This document shows, in pieces, positions 1-7,542 of a DNA stretch of 37,660 nucleotides. Positions within the stretch are counted from its first letter, which is position 1; every line of letters begins with the position of its first letter. The stretch comes from G013214665 sp964649815. Its GTDB lineage: Bacteria > Pseudomonadota > Alphaproteobacteria > Rhodobacterales > Rhodobacteraceae. The stretch is from contig CAZYQC010000030.1 of the NCBI GenBank assembly GCA_964649815.1, forward strand, positions 1 through 37,660, written 5' to 3'. The notes beneath the pieces are model-generated. The model was not told the origin of the DNA. It saw only the letters and a program-made list of their open reading frames with translations, and made no database searches. A program made the translations under genes and the position numbers.

Positions 1-53
1 ACCTACGACCAATTGATTAACAGTCAACTGCTCTACCGCTGAGCTACGCCGGA
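1..53 (-). tRNA. tRNA-Asn (GTT), 3' part cut off by window edge
   Basis: Read on the minus strand from position 53 the sequence starts TCCGGCGTAGCTCAG, a standard acceptor arm and D-arm start. It continues into an anticodon arm with loop CTGTTAA, giving anticodon GTT (asparagine). The variable loop and the start of the T arm (GGTCGTAGGT) reach position 1, where the window ends. The T loop and the 3' acceptor strand lie outside the window, so the cloverleaf cannot be fully checked. The anticodon and the D-arm consensus leave little doubt about the type. Confidence 0.93.
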
Positions 54-63
54 ACTGGCGTGT

Positions 64-93
64 GCTATAGCAACAGCGATTCCGGGCGTCCAG
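64..93 (-). promoter_or_regulatory. Putative promoter of the tRNA-Asn gene
   Basis: On the minus strand a -35-like CTGGAC (93-88) and a -10-like TATAGC (69-64) are 18 bp apart. The predicted start falls a few bases before the tRNA 5' end at 53. Position and spacing fit a sigma-70 type promoter for a stable RNA; the match to consensus is moderate. Confidence 0.45.
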
Positions 94-226
94 AGGGATT
101 TGTGCGAAAATTCAAACTTCCCGCGAGGGGGGCCGCTTTGCGGGGGGCGATGCGTGCTTTGAGCCTTGGGCGCCTGATGGGCGCGGGGGTGTGTTTGGCC
201 TTGCGTTTTCTGTCACAGAACACGTC

Positions 227-256
227 TTGGCAGAGAGGTCCGTCGTTGGGTATGGC
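227..256 (+). promoter_or_regulatory. Putative leaderless promoter of the aldose epimerase gene
   Basis: TTGGCA (227-232), 18 bp spacer, TATGGC (251-256), then only 5 bases to the ATG at 262. The predicted transcript start would fall on or next to the start codon. The same layout recurs before several other genes in this window. Confidence 0.5.
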
Positions 257-261
257 GGGGC

Positions 262-1203
262 ATGGATGAGATCTGGCTGGAAAATGACCTTTTGCAGGCG
301 CGTATCGCGCCTTTGGGTGCGGCGCTTTTGGGATTGCGGTGGCGGTCTGGCGAGGTGCCGTTGATTCTGGAATTTGTGGATGGCGCAGATCCCGTGATCC
401 AGGACATCTGGGCAGGCGTCGTCGTGGGGCCGGTTGCGAACCGGCTGCGCACGCCGGTGCCTTGGACGGGCGAGCGTCTTGACCTGCCGGTGAACGAGCC
501 GCCGCAGGTGTGCCTGCATGGCGCAGCGGGCGGGCTCTCGCGCAAGGTCTGGCAGGTGCAGGACCGCACCGCGCGGGAGGTCACGCTGCACCTGTCGCTG
601 GCTGATGGCGCGGGCGGCCTGCCGGGCAATCGCAGCATCTGGGCGCGGTACACCTTAGACGGCGCCACGCTAAAGCTGCGTCTCACCGCCCAGACGGATG
701 CGCCCACGCTATTCGCCCCGGCGCATCACCCGTATTGGACGCTGGGCCACGAAGGTCCGGCGGGTGATTTTCAGCTGACCTGCCCCGCGCGCCATATGCT
801 GCCGGTGGACGACGCGCAGGTGCCAACAGGCGAGATACGCCCCGTCGATGGCACGATTTGGGACTTTCGCGGAGGCGCAGCGGTGGACGGCACGCTTGAT
901 CACACCCTTTGCATCGCGCCTGCCCCAGCGCCCGCACCGCGCCCGGTTGCAACGCTCACAGCTCCGGGAGGGATGTCCGTTGACGTCACATCAACCGAAC
1001 CTGGGCTTCAGGTCTATGCCGGGGCGGGCCTGCCGGATGTGCCAGCCTCTCGGACGGTTGGCCCCGCGTGTCGGCCCGGCCAAGCCATCGCCCTTGAGCC
1101 GCAGTTCTGGCCTAACGCCCCGCACCACGCGCATTTCCCGCAAATCACGCTGGAACCAGGGCGCGTATACACGCAAGTCACGCAATATTCGCTTAATGCG
1201 TGA
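262..1203 (+). CDS. Aldose 1-epimerase (GalM) family protein
   Basis: This 313-residue protein belongs to the aldose 1-epimerase / mutarotase family, which interconverts alpha and beta anomers of sugars in the cytoplasm. Family landmarks are a GPxANR segment near residue 57, an LHG at 85-87, the HHPYW motif at 155-159 and, near the C terminus, LEPQFWPNAPH with the likely catalytic Glu279. Length matches the family. The gene stands alone between the tRNA and the small ORF, so its sugar substrate cannot be read from context; it could be a hexose-6-phosphate or other sugar epimerase. The ATG has a promoter-like element immediately upstream and a weak GGCGGGG in front. Confidence 0.88.
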   Translation: MDEIWLENDLLQARIAPLGAALLGLRWRSGEVPLILEFVDGADPVIQDIWAGVVVGPVANRLRTPVPWTGERLDLPVNEPPQVCLHGAAGGLSRKVWQVQDRTAREVTLHLSLADGAGGLPGNRSIWARYTLDGATLKLRLTAQTDAPTLFAPAHHPYWTLGHEGPAGDFQLTCPARHMLPVDDAQVPTGEIRPVDGTIWDFRGGAAVDGTLDHTLCIAPAPAPAPRPVATLTAPGGMSVDVTSTEPGLQVYAGAGLPDVPASRTVGPACRPGQAIALEPQFWPNAPHHAHFPQITLEPGRVYTQVTQYSLNA

Positions 1204-1306
1204 TGTTTGCCACAAAAACGTCACACTCCCTCCCCGCCCCCGGCAAACCCGTCCCCTATGATCAATGCCGTTCACGCGTAATGAGTATTGATTGTAGGAG
1301 GTCAAG

Positions 1307-1405
1307 ATGAACACAACGGACAAGCCAGCCCCAAAGGGCCAGGAAACCCCGCGCCAAAAGCCCGAGCAAAGCCCGTTTCGCTATACCGATTGGGCCAGTA
1401 TCTGA
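1307..1405 (+). CDS. Small protein of 32 residues, unknown function
   Basis: A short ORF encodes 32 residues, starting MNTTDKPAPKGQ and ending RYTDWASI. It has a near-perfect ribosome binding site, TAGGAGGTC, at 1295-1302, four bases before the ATG. That is one of the strongest ribosome binding sites in the window. The composition is hydrophilic, rich in Pro, Lys and Gln, with an aromatic tail. The tail faintly recalls the RYGDWE motif of the DUF1674/SDHAF4 family, but the rest of that motif is missing, so I do not assign it. It lies 103 bases after the epimerase gene and 36 bases before the tfoX-like gene. Confidence 0.6.
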   Translation: MNTTDKPAPKGQETPRQKPEQSPFRYTDWASI

Positions 1406-1406
1406 A

Positions 1407-1435
1407 GTGACGCGGCCGTTCCGCTGGTTTAAACT
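1407..1435 (+). promoter_or_regulatory. Putative leaderless promoter of the tfoX-like gene
   Basis: GTGACG (1407-1412), 17 bp spacer and TAAACT (1430-1435), followed by 6 bases and the ATG at 1442. There is no Shine-Dalgarno sequence before this ATG, which fits a leaderless transcript. Confidence 0.35.
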
Positions 1436-1441
1436 GGCGGC

Positions 1442-1774
1442 ATGTCGACGCCTGTCTCATCGATCCGAAACCTAGGCCCCGCGATGGAAGCGGCCTGCAA
1501 AAGCGCGGGCATTCCAGACGCCGAGACGCTGCGCACGCTTGGCCCGGATGAAACCTATCGCCGCTTGCTCGCCAATGGGATGCGTCCGCATTTTATCGGG
1601 TACTACGTGCTTGTGATGGGCCTGCAGGGGCAGCCTTGGAATGATTGCAAGGGCAAGGAAAAGGATGCTTTGCGCGCCCGCTTTGACGCGATCAAAGCCA
1701 GCATCACGCCCAATCACACCTCAGAATTTGAGCGTGTTTTGAACGAAATCGGCGTTATCGACCGCCAAAAATGA
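1442..1774 (+). CDS. TfoX/Sxy C-terminal domain protein
   Basis: The 110-residue product matches the TfoX C-terminal domain. It has an RNLGPAMEAACKSAGI opening, an ETLRTLGPDETYRRL helix-hairpin-helix-like segment and a YVLVMGLQGQPWND stretch. Sxy/TfoX proteins in gammaproteobacteria induce natural competence genes. The single-domain proteins of alphaproteobacteria are uncharacterised, and the name alone does not show a competence role. The N-terminal TfoX domain is absent, as is usual for this subgroup. The gene converges on ndk and shares a terminator hairpin with it. The stop codon lies at the base of that hairpin. Confidence 0.85.
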   Translation: MSTPVSSIRNLGPAMEAACKSAGIPDAETLRTLGPDETYRRLLANGMRPHFIGYYVLVMGLQGQPWNDCKGKEKDALRARFDAIKASITPNHTSEFERVLNEIGVIDRQK

Positions 1775-1801
1775 AAAAGGCCGGCGCATTCCGCCGACCT
1801 T
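1774..1801 (-). terminator. Rho-independent terminator of ndk, probably bidirectional
   Basis: A 10-bp stem with one mismatch (1777-1786 against 1792-1801, loop CATTC) is followed on the minus strand by a run of five T. It lies 22 bases past the ndk stop and directly after the tfoX-like stop on the other strand. The plus-strand side has a weaker T-rich tail. Confidence 0.8.
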
Positions 1802-1823
1802 CCTCAGTTTCTTGTGGCTTGGT

Positions 1824-2246
1824 TTAGCCGACCAGCTCGAGGCCAGAGAAGAAATACGCGATTTCAACGGCCGCTGTTTCAGGTGCATCGGATCCGTGAA
1901 CCGAGTTTTCGCCAACGCTTTCCGCGAATTCAGCACGAATTGTGCCTGGGGCAGCGTCCGCAGGGTTGGTGGCACCCATAACTTCGCGGTTCTTTGCAAT
2001 GGCGTTCTCGCCTTCGAGAACCTGCGCAACGATTGGCGCAGACGCCATGAATTCGCACAGCTCGTCGTAGAATGGGCGCTCTTTGTGCACTTCATAGAAA
2101 ACGCCCGCTTGCGCTTTTGTCAGGTGAATGCGCTTTTGTGCGACAATGCGCAGGCCTGCGTCTTCGAATTTTGCGTTGATTGCGCCTGTCAGATTGCGAC
2201 GTGTCGCGTCAGGCTTGATGATCGAAAATGTGCGTTCCAAAGCCAT
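1824..2246 (-). CDS. ndk: Nucleoside diphosphate kinase
   Basis: The enzyme transfers the gamma phosphate of ATP to NDPs and so balances the NTP and dNTP pools. The 140-residue product has the family start RTFSIIKPDA (Lys11) and the catalytic loop NSVHGSDA with the phosphorylated histidine at His117. It also has the GATNPADAAPGTIR segment. Length and motifs are typical and complete. A strong Shine-Dalgarno AAGGAGAGG precedes the ATG on the minus strand. The gene is a single transcription unit ended by the hairpin at 1774-1801. Confidence 0.98.
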   Translation of the reverse strand: MALERTFSIIKPDATRRNLTGAINAKFEDAGLRIVAQKRIHLTKAQAGVFYEVHKERPFYDELCEFMASAPIVAQVLEGENAIAKNREVMGATNPADAAPGTIRAEFAESVGENSVHGSDAPETAAVEIAYFFSGLELVG

Positions 2247-2405
2247 GTGGCCTCTCCTTGACTGTCGGTGGGCATTGCGCCCGCGTGTTCCATCGCGCGC
2301 CGCCTAACACGCGCCGGGGGCGTTGGGAAGCCTGTCTTGCGCCATTGGCCCCGCCTTTTCCGCCAGCCGATTGACACCTCTGGGCCCCTGCGCCAAACGA
2401 CGCGC

Positions 2406-4253
2406 ATGTTGCGCTTGGAAAACATTCATTACGCCATCGCGGGCCGGCCTTTGCTGGAAGGCGCGCAAGCGGTGATTCCAACAGGCCACAAGGTCGGCCT
2501 CGTGGGGCGCAATGGCACGGGTAAGACAACGCTCTTTCGCCTGATCCGGGGCGAGCTTTCGTTGGAATCAGGCGATATCATCTTGCCAAAAGGCGCCCGG
2601 ATCGGCGGTGTCGCCCAAGAGGTCCCCTCCTCCGAGGTGTCGCTTCTTGATACGGTGTTGGCCGCGGACACGGAACGCGCCACATTGCTGGCCGAGCAAA
2701 CCGACGACCCCGACCGCATCGCCGAGATTCAAACGCGCCTCAGCGATATTGATGCCTGGTCCGCCGAGGCGCGTGCCGCCTCTATCCTCAAAGGTCTGGG
2801 CTTTGACGATGCGGAACACGCGATGCCCTGTTCGGCCTTTTCGGGTGGCTGGCGGATGCGCGTTGCCCTGGCCGCGGTGCTTTTTGCACAGCCGGATCTG
2901 TTGCTGCTGGACGAGCCGACAAACTATCTCGACCTCGAAGGCGCGCTTTGGCTGGAAAGCTATCTGGCCAAATACCCGCACACGGTTTTGATCGTCAGTC
3001 ACGACCGCGGCCTTTTGAACCGGGCGGTCACGTCGATCCTGCATCTCGAAGATCGCAAGCTGACCTTCTACCAAGGCCCTTACGATCAATTCGCCCGCCA
3101 GCGGGCCGAACGCCTTGCTCTGAATGAGGCAATGGCGAAAAAGCAAGAGGCCCGCCGCGCGCATCTTCAGTCTTACGTGGACCGCTTTCGGTACAAGGCG
3201 GACAAGGCGCGGCAGGCGCAGTCTAGGATCAAGATGCTGGCCAAGCTGCAACCCATCGCCTCGCCGCAAGAGGCTGCATTGCGGCGCTTTGAATTTCCCA
3301 ACCCAGAAGACCTCTCGCCCCCCATTGTCAATATCGAGGGCGGCGCGACCGGCTATGAGGGCACCCAAGTCCTGGGGCGGATGAACCTGCGCATTGACCA
3401 GGATGACCGCATCGCCTTGCTGGGCAAAAACGGCCAAGGCAAATCGACATTGGCCAAGCTTTTGTCTGACCGGTTGGACCTGATGGGCGGGCGTCTTACC
3501 AAATCCTCCAAACTGCGCGTCGGCTATTTTGCCCAGCATCAGGTTGACGAGCTTGTGGTAGAGGACACGCCTCTTGATCACTTGCGGCGCGAACGGCCTG
3601 ACGAAGCACCTGCGAAATGGCGCGCGCGTCTGTCGGGATTTGGTCTGATGACCGAACAGGCAGAAACGCCTGTTGGTCAGTTGTCGGGCGGGCAAAAGGC
3701 GCGGCTTTCGCTGCTGTTGGCCACGCTTGACGCGCCACATATGCTGATCCTCGACGAACCGACGAACCACCTCGACATCGAAAGCCGAGAGGCCTTGGTC
3801 GAAGCGCTCACCGCCTATACCGGGGCCGTCATTCTGGTCAGCCACGATATGCACCTGTTGGAATTGGTGGCGGATCGGCTGTGGCTTGTCTCTGGCGGCA
3901 CGGTCAAACCCTACGACGAAGATCTCAGCGCCTATCGCAGCTTTCTGCTTAAGACCCAGCCGACGGACAAGAAAGCCGCCCAACCGGCCAAGCCCAAACG
4001 GGTCAGCCGCGATGCTCTTTTGGCGCTGCGCTCCGAAGTGCGCAAATCTGAGGCCCGTGTCGAAAAACTGAACGATATGCACGCGCAATTGTCCGAAAAG
4101 CTCGCCAACCCTGACCTCTACGACGCTGACAGGCTCGCTGATCTGGAGGTCTGGCAAAAAAAGCTTGCCGAGGTCGAAGACGCCATAATCAGAGCTGAGA
4201 CACTTTGGATGTCGGCTCTGGAACAACTTGAAGAAGCCGAGGCAAGCACCTGA
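2406..4253 (+). CDS. ABC-F family ATPase, YheS type
   Basis: A 615-residue soluble protein with two ABC ATPase domains and no membrane segments. The first domain has Walker A GRNGTGKT (34-41), signature FSGGW (145-149) and LLLLDEPTNYLD (165-176). The second has GKNGQGKS (340-347), LSGGQ (426-430) and ILDEPTNHLD. The linker at about 240-290 contains HLQSYVDRFRYKADKARQAQ, very close to E. coli YheS, and a coiled coil ends the protein at about 540-610. ABC-F proteins act at the ribosomal E site. The start at 2406 is chosen because the family begins at this residue; an in-frame upstream ATG at 2268 would add 46 residues that do not look like this family. A TTGACA at 2371 lies 29 bases upstream. 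The stop overlaps the marC-like start (TGATG). Confidence 0.93.
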   Translation: MLRLENIHYAIAGRPLLEGAQAVIPTGHKVGLVGRNGTGKTTLFRLIRGELSLESGDIILPKGARIGGVAQEVPSSEVSLLDTVLAADTERATLLAEQTDDPDRIAEIQTRLSDIDAWSAEARAASILKGLGFDDAEHAMPCSAFSGGWRMRVALAAVLFAQPDLLLLDEPTNYLDLEGALWLESYLAKYPHTVLIVSHDRGLLNRAVTSILHLEDRKLTFYQGPYDQFARQRAERLALNEAMAKKQEARRAHLQSYVDRFRYKADKARQAQSRIKMLAKLQPIASPQEAALRRFEFPNPEDLSPPIVNIEGGATGYEGTQVLGRMNLRIDQDDRIALLGKNGQGKSTLAKLLSDRLDLMGGRLTKSSKLRVGYFAQHQVDELVVEDTPLDHLRRERPDEAPAKWRARLSGFGLMTEQAETPVGQLSGGQKARLSLLLATLDAPHMLILDEPTNHLDIESREALVEALTAYTGAVILVSHDMHLLELVADRLWLVSGGTVKPYDEDLSAYRSFLLKTQPTDKKAAQPAKPKRVSRDALLALRSEVRKSEARVEKLNDMHAQLSEKLANPDLYDADRLADLEVWQKKLAEVEDAIIRAETLWMSALEQLEEAEAST

Positions 4254-4870
4254 TGGAAATGGCTTTTGTCATAACAGCCTTCGTTACGATGTTCGTCGTG
4301 ATTGACCCCGTTGGCATGGCGCCGATCTTTCTTGCCCTGACCCAAGGCACGCCGACCGCTGCGCGCCGTCGCATCGCCTTGCGGGCCTGCGGGATCGGCA
4401 TGGGCGTTCTGCTGATGTTTGCTTTCTTCGGTGAGGTGCTTTTGAATTTCATCGGCATTTCCATGCCCGCCTTCCGCATCGCGGGCGGCGTATTGCTGTT
4501 CATAACCGCCCTCGACATGCTGTTTGAACGCCGCACAAAACGCCGGCAGGACAAGACCGAAGACGACAGCGCCGATCCCTCGGTCTTTCCCTTGGCGATC
4601 CCGCTTATTGCCGGTCCCGGCGCGATTGCATCTGTCATTTTGCTGACCGGGCAAGAGCCTGGCTGGAACGGCATGGCAATTGTCTTGGGCGTCACCGCGC
4701 TGGTGATGCTGATCACGCTTTTGCTCTTTTTTGCGGCCACGCTGTTGGAGACAGCGCTCGGCAACACAGCGATCATGGTGATCACCCGCCTTTTGGGGAT
4801 GTTGCTGGCCGCTTTGTCGGTTCAGTTTGTTTTGGACGGTTTATCCGCTTACGGCTTTGGCCCGGGTTAA
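4253..4870 (+). CDS. MarC family integral membrane protein
   Basis: The 205-residue protein is almost entirely hydrophobic, with about six predicted transmembrane segments, and fits the MarC/YchE/YhgN family. Visible family features are FVVIDPVGMAPIFLALT near the N terminus, FRIAGGVLLF in the middle and FPLAIPLIAGPGAIASVILL. The family was once linked to multiple antibiotic resistance, but that link was not upheld and the transported compound is unknown. The start codon overlaps the stop of the ABC-F gene, so the two are translationally coupled and share one transcript. Confidence 0.9.
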   Translation: MEMAFVITAFVTMFVVIDPVGMAPIFLALTQGTPTAARRRIALRACGIGMGVLLMFAFFGEVLLNFIGISMPAFRIAGGVLLFITALDMLFERRTKRRQDKTEDDSADPSVFPLAIPLIAGPGAIASVILLTGQEPGWNGMAIVLGVTALVMLITLLLFFAATLLETALGNTAIMVITRLLGMLLAALSVQFVLDGLSAYGFGPG

Positions 4871-4894
4871 ATCTGGGGCGAGAGGACATATATC
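4866..4894 (+). promoter_or_regulatory. Possible leaderless promoter of the protease gene
   Basis: A TATATC at 4889-4894 lies 6 bases before the ATG at 4901, the same arrangement as in front of selO. The -35 side (GTTAAA, 4866-4871, 17-bp spacer) is poor, so this is a weaker call. No Shine-Dalgarno sequence is well placed for this gene. Confidence 0.3.
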
Positions 4895-4900
4895 CCCGTC

Positions 4901-5479
4901 ATGGACATCGATACCGACCAACTGATTTACCTTGGCCTCTTGGGCGTGGCCCTTGCGGGCACGTTCTTTGTGTACAACCGCATCAGCCTGGGGCGCATGG
5001 CGCAATATGCGGCGATCTGGGTGTTGATCTTTGTCGGCGGCGTCGCTGCGGTGGGGATGTGGACAGACATCCGCAACGATCTGCAACCAAATCAGGTGTC
5101 CTTCCAAAGCGACAACAGCGTCGAGGTGCAGCGTCGCGGCGATGGCCATTACCATCTGACATTGGCGGTTAATGATGTGCCGGTCTCGTTCATTGTCGAC
5201 ACGGGCGCCACAGATATCGTCTTGACGCAAGAAGACGCCGCGCGCGTTGGCCTCACGCCTGAGACGTTGAACTATATCGGGCGGGCCAACACGGCCAACG
5301 GTGTCGTGCGCACGGCCCCTGTCCGGCTGGACAGCGTTGCCTTGGGCGCAATCCAAGACAGCGACGTCTTTGCCGTGGTGAACGATGGCGAAATGCGTCA
5401 GTCTCTCTTGGGCATGGGATACCTGGAGAATTGGGGAAAAATCGAAATTGAGCGCGGTGTCTTGCGTCTCACACGCTAA
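4901..5479 (+). CDS. Membrane-anchored retropepsin-like aspartic protease (TIGR02281 type)
   Basis: The 192-residue protein has two hydrophobic segments in the first 55 residues, then a retropepsin fold domain. The catalytic motif is FIVDTGATDIVLT with Asp100. The clan AA family TIGR02281 has this size and the same N-terminal anchor. Such proteins probably act as dimers on the periplasmic side. Their substrates are unknown. The gene follows the marC-like gene by 30 bases and converges on holC, sharing four bases (CTAA) that form the stop codons of both genes. Confidence 0.82.
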   Translation: MDIDTDQLIYLGLLGVALAGTFFVYNRISLGRMAQYAAIWVLIFVGGVAAVGMWTDIRNDLQPNQVSFQSDNSVEVQRRGDGHYHLTLAVNDVPVSFIVDTGATDIVLTQEDAARVGLTPETLNYIGRANTANGVVRTAPVRLDSVALGAIQDSDVFAVVNDGEMRQSLLGMGYLENWGKIEIERGVLRLTR

Positions 5480-5937
5480 GCGTTCTTTTCGGCCTTCTTC
5501 TCCCAGCGGCCACTTTCTTCGGACCAATATTGCGCCGCAATGCCTGCATCGGTTAGCGATTTCCATTGCACCCGCGCGCGGGACAATGCGTCCGCGTCAT
5601 TGCCGTCAAAGAGAACACATACCCGTTCCATCGCGGTCACTTCTTCGGGCGTGACGTCGGCGCCGTCGATAGACATCAGGCAGGCCGCATCATTCGCGGC
5701 ACTGCCTTCGGTCAGCAAAACGGGCTGCAAGGCGTCGTGGGCGCCCCCGGCTCGGCCATGCGGCAGAAAGCTCTCATCGCCCATGAGCCACAGCTTTTCG
5801 TCCAGCCAATCCAGCCGGGCGGCATCTGCACCACGGACCGCAACCCGCCACCCCGCCGCGAGCGATTTTTCCAGCAACATCGCCAGCGTGTCTTCGACGG
5901 GACGCCGGGTCAGATGGTAGAAATAAGCCGCCCCCAT
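5476..5937 (-). CDS. holC: DNA polymerase III subunit chi
   Basis: The 153-residue product has the HolC family opening AAYFYHLTRRPVEDTL and the core segment LAAGWRVAVRGADAARLDWLDEKLW. It continues with FLPHG and a VLLTEG segment, then a C-terminal QYW. Chi links the clamp loader to single-stranded DNA binding protein at the replication fork. The start at 5937 is chosen because the family begins there and because the ATG overlaps the pepA stop (TGATG). An upstream extension in the same frame lies inside pepA. The pepA-holC pairing is common in proteobacteria. Confidence 0.93.
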   Translation of the reverse strand: MGAAYFYHLTRRPVEDTLAMLLEKSLAAGWRVAVRGADAARLDWLDEKLWLMGDESFLPHGRAGGAHDALQPVLLTEGSAANDAACLMSIDGADVTPEEVTAMERVCVLFDGNDADALSRARVQWKSLTDAGIAAQYWSEESGRWEKKAEKNA

Positions 5938-7403
5938 CAGCGTTCGAACATATCCGCCACCAGACGGTTCAGCGCGGCAACGCCCCAGCCGGTCGCGCCC
6001 TTGGGGGCCAGCGCCGTTTCGGATTTGACCGATGCCACGCCTGCAATGTCCAAGTGGATCCAGGGGCAATCGTCTTTGACAAACCGCTGCAAAAATTGTG
6101 CCGCGGTGATGGAACCCGCAGGCCGCCCACCGACGTTTTTCATATCCGCGATGCGCGATTTCAGAAGGTCGTCATAGGATTTGCCCAAAGGCATTCGCCA
6201 GGCGCCTTCGCCTTCGGTTTTGGCCGCCGCCAAAAAGGCGTCGCACAGGGCATCGTCATTCGAAAAGACGCCCGCATTGTCGTGGCCAAGGCCGATGATG
6301 ATCGCCCCTGTCAACGTGGCCAGGTCGATCATGCCAGCGGGCGCAAACCGGTCCTGCGCGTACCACATCACGTCACACAGAACGAGACGCCCTTCGGCAT
6401 CGGTGTTGATGATTTCGACCGTGTCGCCTTTCATCGATTTCACCACATCACCGGGGCGTGTCGCATTGCCAGACGGCATGTTTTCCACCAGGCCAACCAG
6501 CCCCACCACATTGGCCTTGGCCTTGCGCAAGGCCAATGTGCGCATGACACCCGCAACCGTGCCAGCGCCGCCCATGTCCATTGTCATGTCTTCCATGCCG
6601 CCTGCGGGCTTGAGGCTGATGCCGCCTGTGTCGAACACCACGCCCTTGCCCACCAGCGCAAGCGGGGCGGCGTCTGTCTCGCCGCCTTTCCAATTCATCA
6701 CGACGACCTTCGAGGGGCTGTCGCTGCCTTGTCCGACCGACAAGAGCGTGCGCATGCCCAACTCGGCCAAGGCGTCCTCTTCCAGAACCTCGACCTCTAG
6801 GCCAAGCGATTGCATCTCTGCCAAACGGGCGGCGAATTCTGTGGTTGTGAGAACGTTGGCAGGCTCATTGACCAAATCCCGCGTCATATGCGCCCCTTCG
6901 GCCACCGCCAAAAGAGGGGCGAGATCGGCGGTCACGTCCTCTGGCGCGGAACACATCACCGTCACAGCGCCTGCGGGCTCTTTGGCCTCGGTCTTGTGGG
7001 GCGTGAAATCATAGTCGCGCATCGCGATACCAAAGGCGATCTCGGCGGCTTTCTTGGTTGTTCCCGTGCACAAGAGCAGATCCGCAGTGCCGCGCGCCTT
7101 GGCCAAGGCCGCTCCGACGGCGCGCGCGGCCTTTTGGCTTGGGCGTTTGTCAAGAACGCACACATCAATCCCCTCGGCCGCCATGCCATTTGGAAACGCC
7201 AAAGAGATAACCTGCCCCGGCTTGGCGGTTTCAAAACGCGCGCTTTCAGCCAACCGTTGAACGGCGCCACGGGTCAACCGGTTGGCCCGCCGCGCGGCTG
7301 GATCCAGCTTGCCGTCCGGTGTCACCACCACGGCCACCCGGCCTTTGGCCTCTGCCAAAGCATCGATGTCGGTGTCGGTTGCGGTGATTGGGGTCAAGGC
7401 CAT
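5937..7403 (-). CDS. pepA: Leucyl aminopeptidase (M17, PepA)
   Basis: The 488-residue protein is a two-metal M17 leucyl aminopeptidase that releases N-terminal residues from peptides in the cytoplasm. The metal and catalytic residues are visible: VGKGVVFDTGG with Lys253 and Asp258, Lys265 in GISLKPAGGM, and the signature NTDAEGRL at 333-340. The start at 7403 has a GGAG Shine-Dalgarno about six bases upstream. A longer ORF reaching 7451 has no such support. In E. coli PepA also binds DNA in Xer recombination; nothing here tests that. It is divergent from lptF across 139 bases and forms an operon with holC. Confidence 0.96.
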   Translation of the reverse strand: MALTPITATDTDIDALAEAKGRVAVVVTPDGKLDPAARRANRLTRGAVQRLAESARFETAKPGQVISLAFPNGMAAEGIDVCVLDKRPSQKAARAVGAALAKARGTADLLLCTGTTKKAAEIAFGIAMRDYDFTPHKTEAKEPAGAVTVMCSAPEDVTADLAPLLAVAEGAHMTRDLVNEPANVLTTTEFAARLAEMQSLGLEVEVLEEDALAELGMRTLLSVGQGSDSPSKVVVMNWKGGETDAAPLALVGKGVVFDTGGISLKPAGGMEDMTMDMGGAGTVAGVMRTLALRKAKANVVGLVGLVENMPSGNATRPGDVVKSMKGDTVEIINTDAEGRLVLCDVMWYAQDRFAPAGMIDLATLTGAIIIGLGHDNAGVFSNDDALCDAFLAAAKTEGEGAWRMPLGKSYDDLLKSRIADMKNVGGRPAGSITAAQFLQRFVKDDCPWIHLDIAGVASVKSETALAPKGATGWGVAALNRLVADMFER

Positions 7404-7542
7404 GAGGATCTCCGATATGTGCGTGTCTCCGCCAAGAGGTAGACCACCCACCCGGCAATGACCAGAATCGAGTTTTCCGAAGGCGGGCCTTGCGATACAG
7501 TCGCCTCAGAAAAGAGCTGCCATAGACACGCGCGGGGGCCCG

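Noticed and set aside
1382..1405. Resemblance of the 32-residue protein tail to the SDHAF4/DUF1674 motif
   Set aside because: Only the RY-DW part matches. The conserved Gly-Pro-Glu segment before it and the end after it are missing.
2568..4226. A 552-codon open frame on the minus strand opposite the ABC-F gene
   Set aside because: It is a mirror effect of GC-rich codons in a strongly conserved gene. The ABC-F protein has every family motif, and the antisense product has none.
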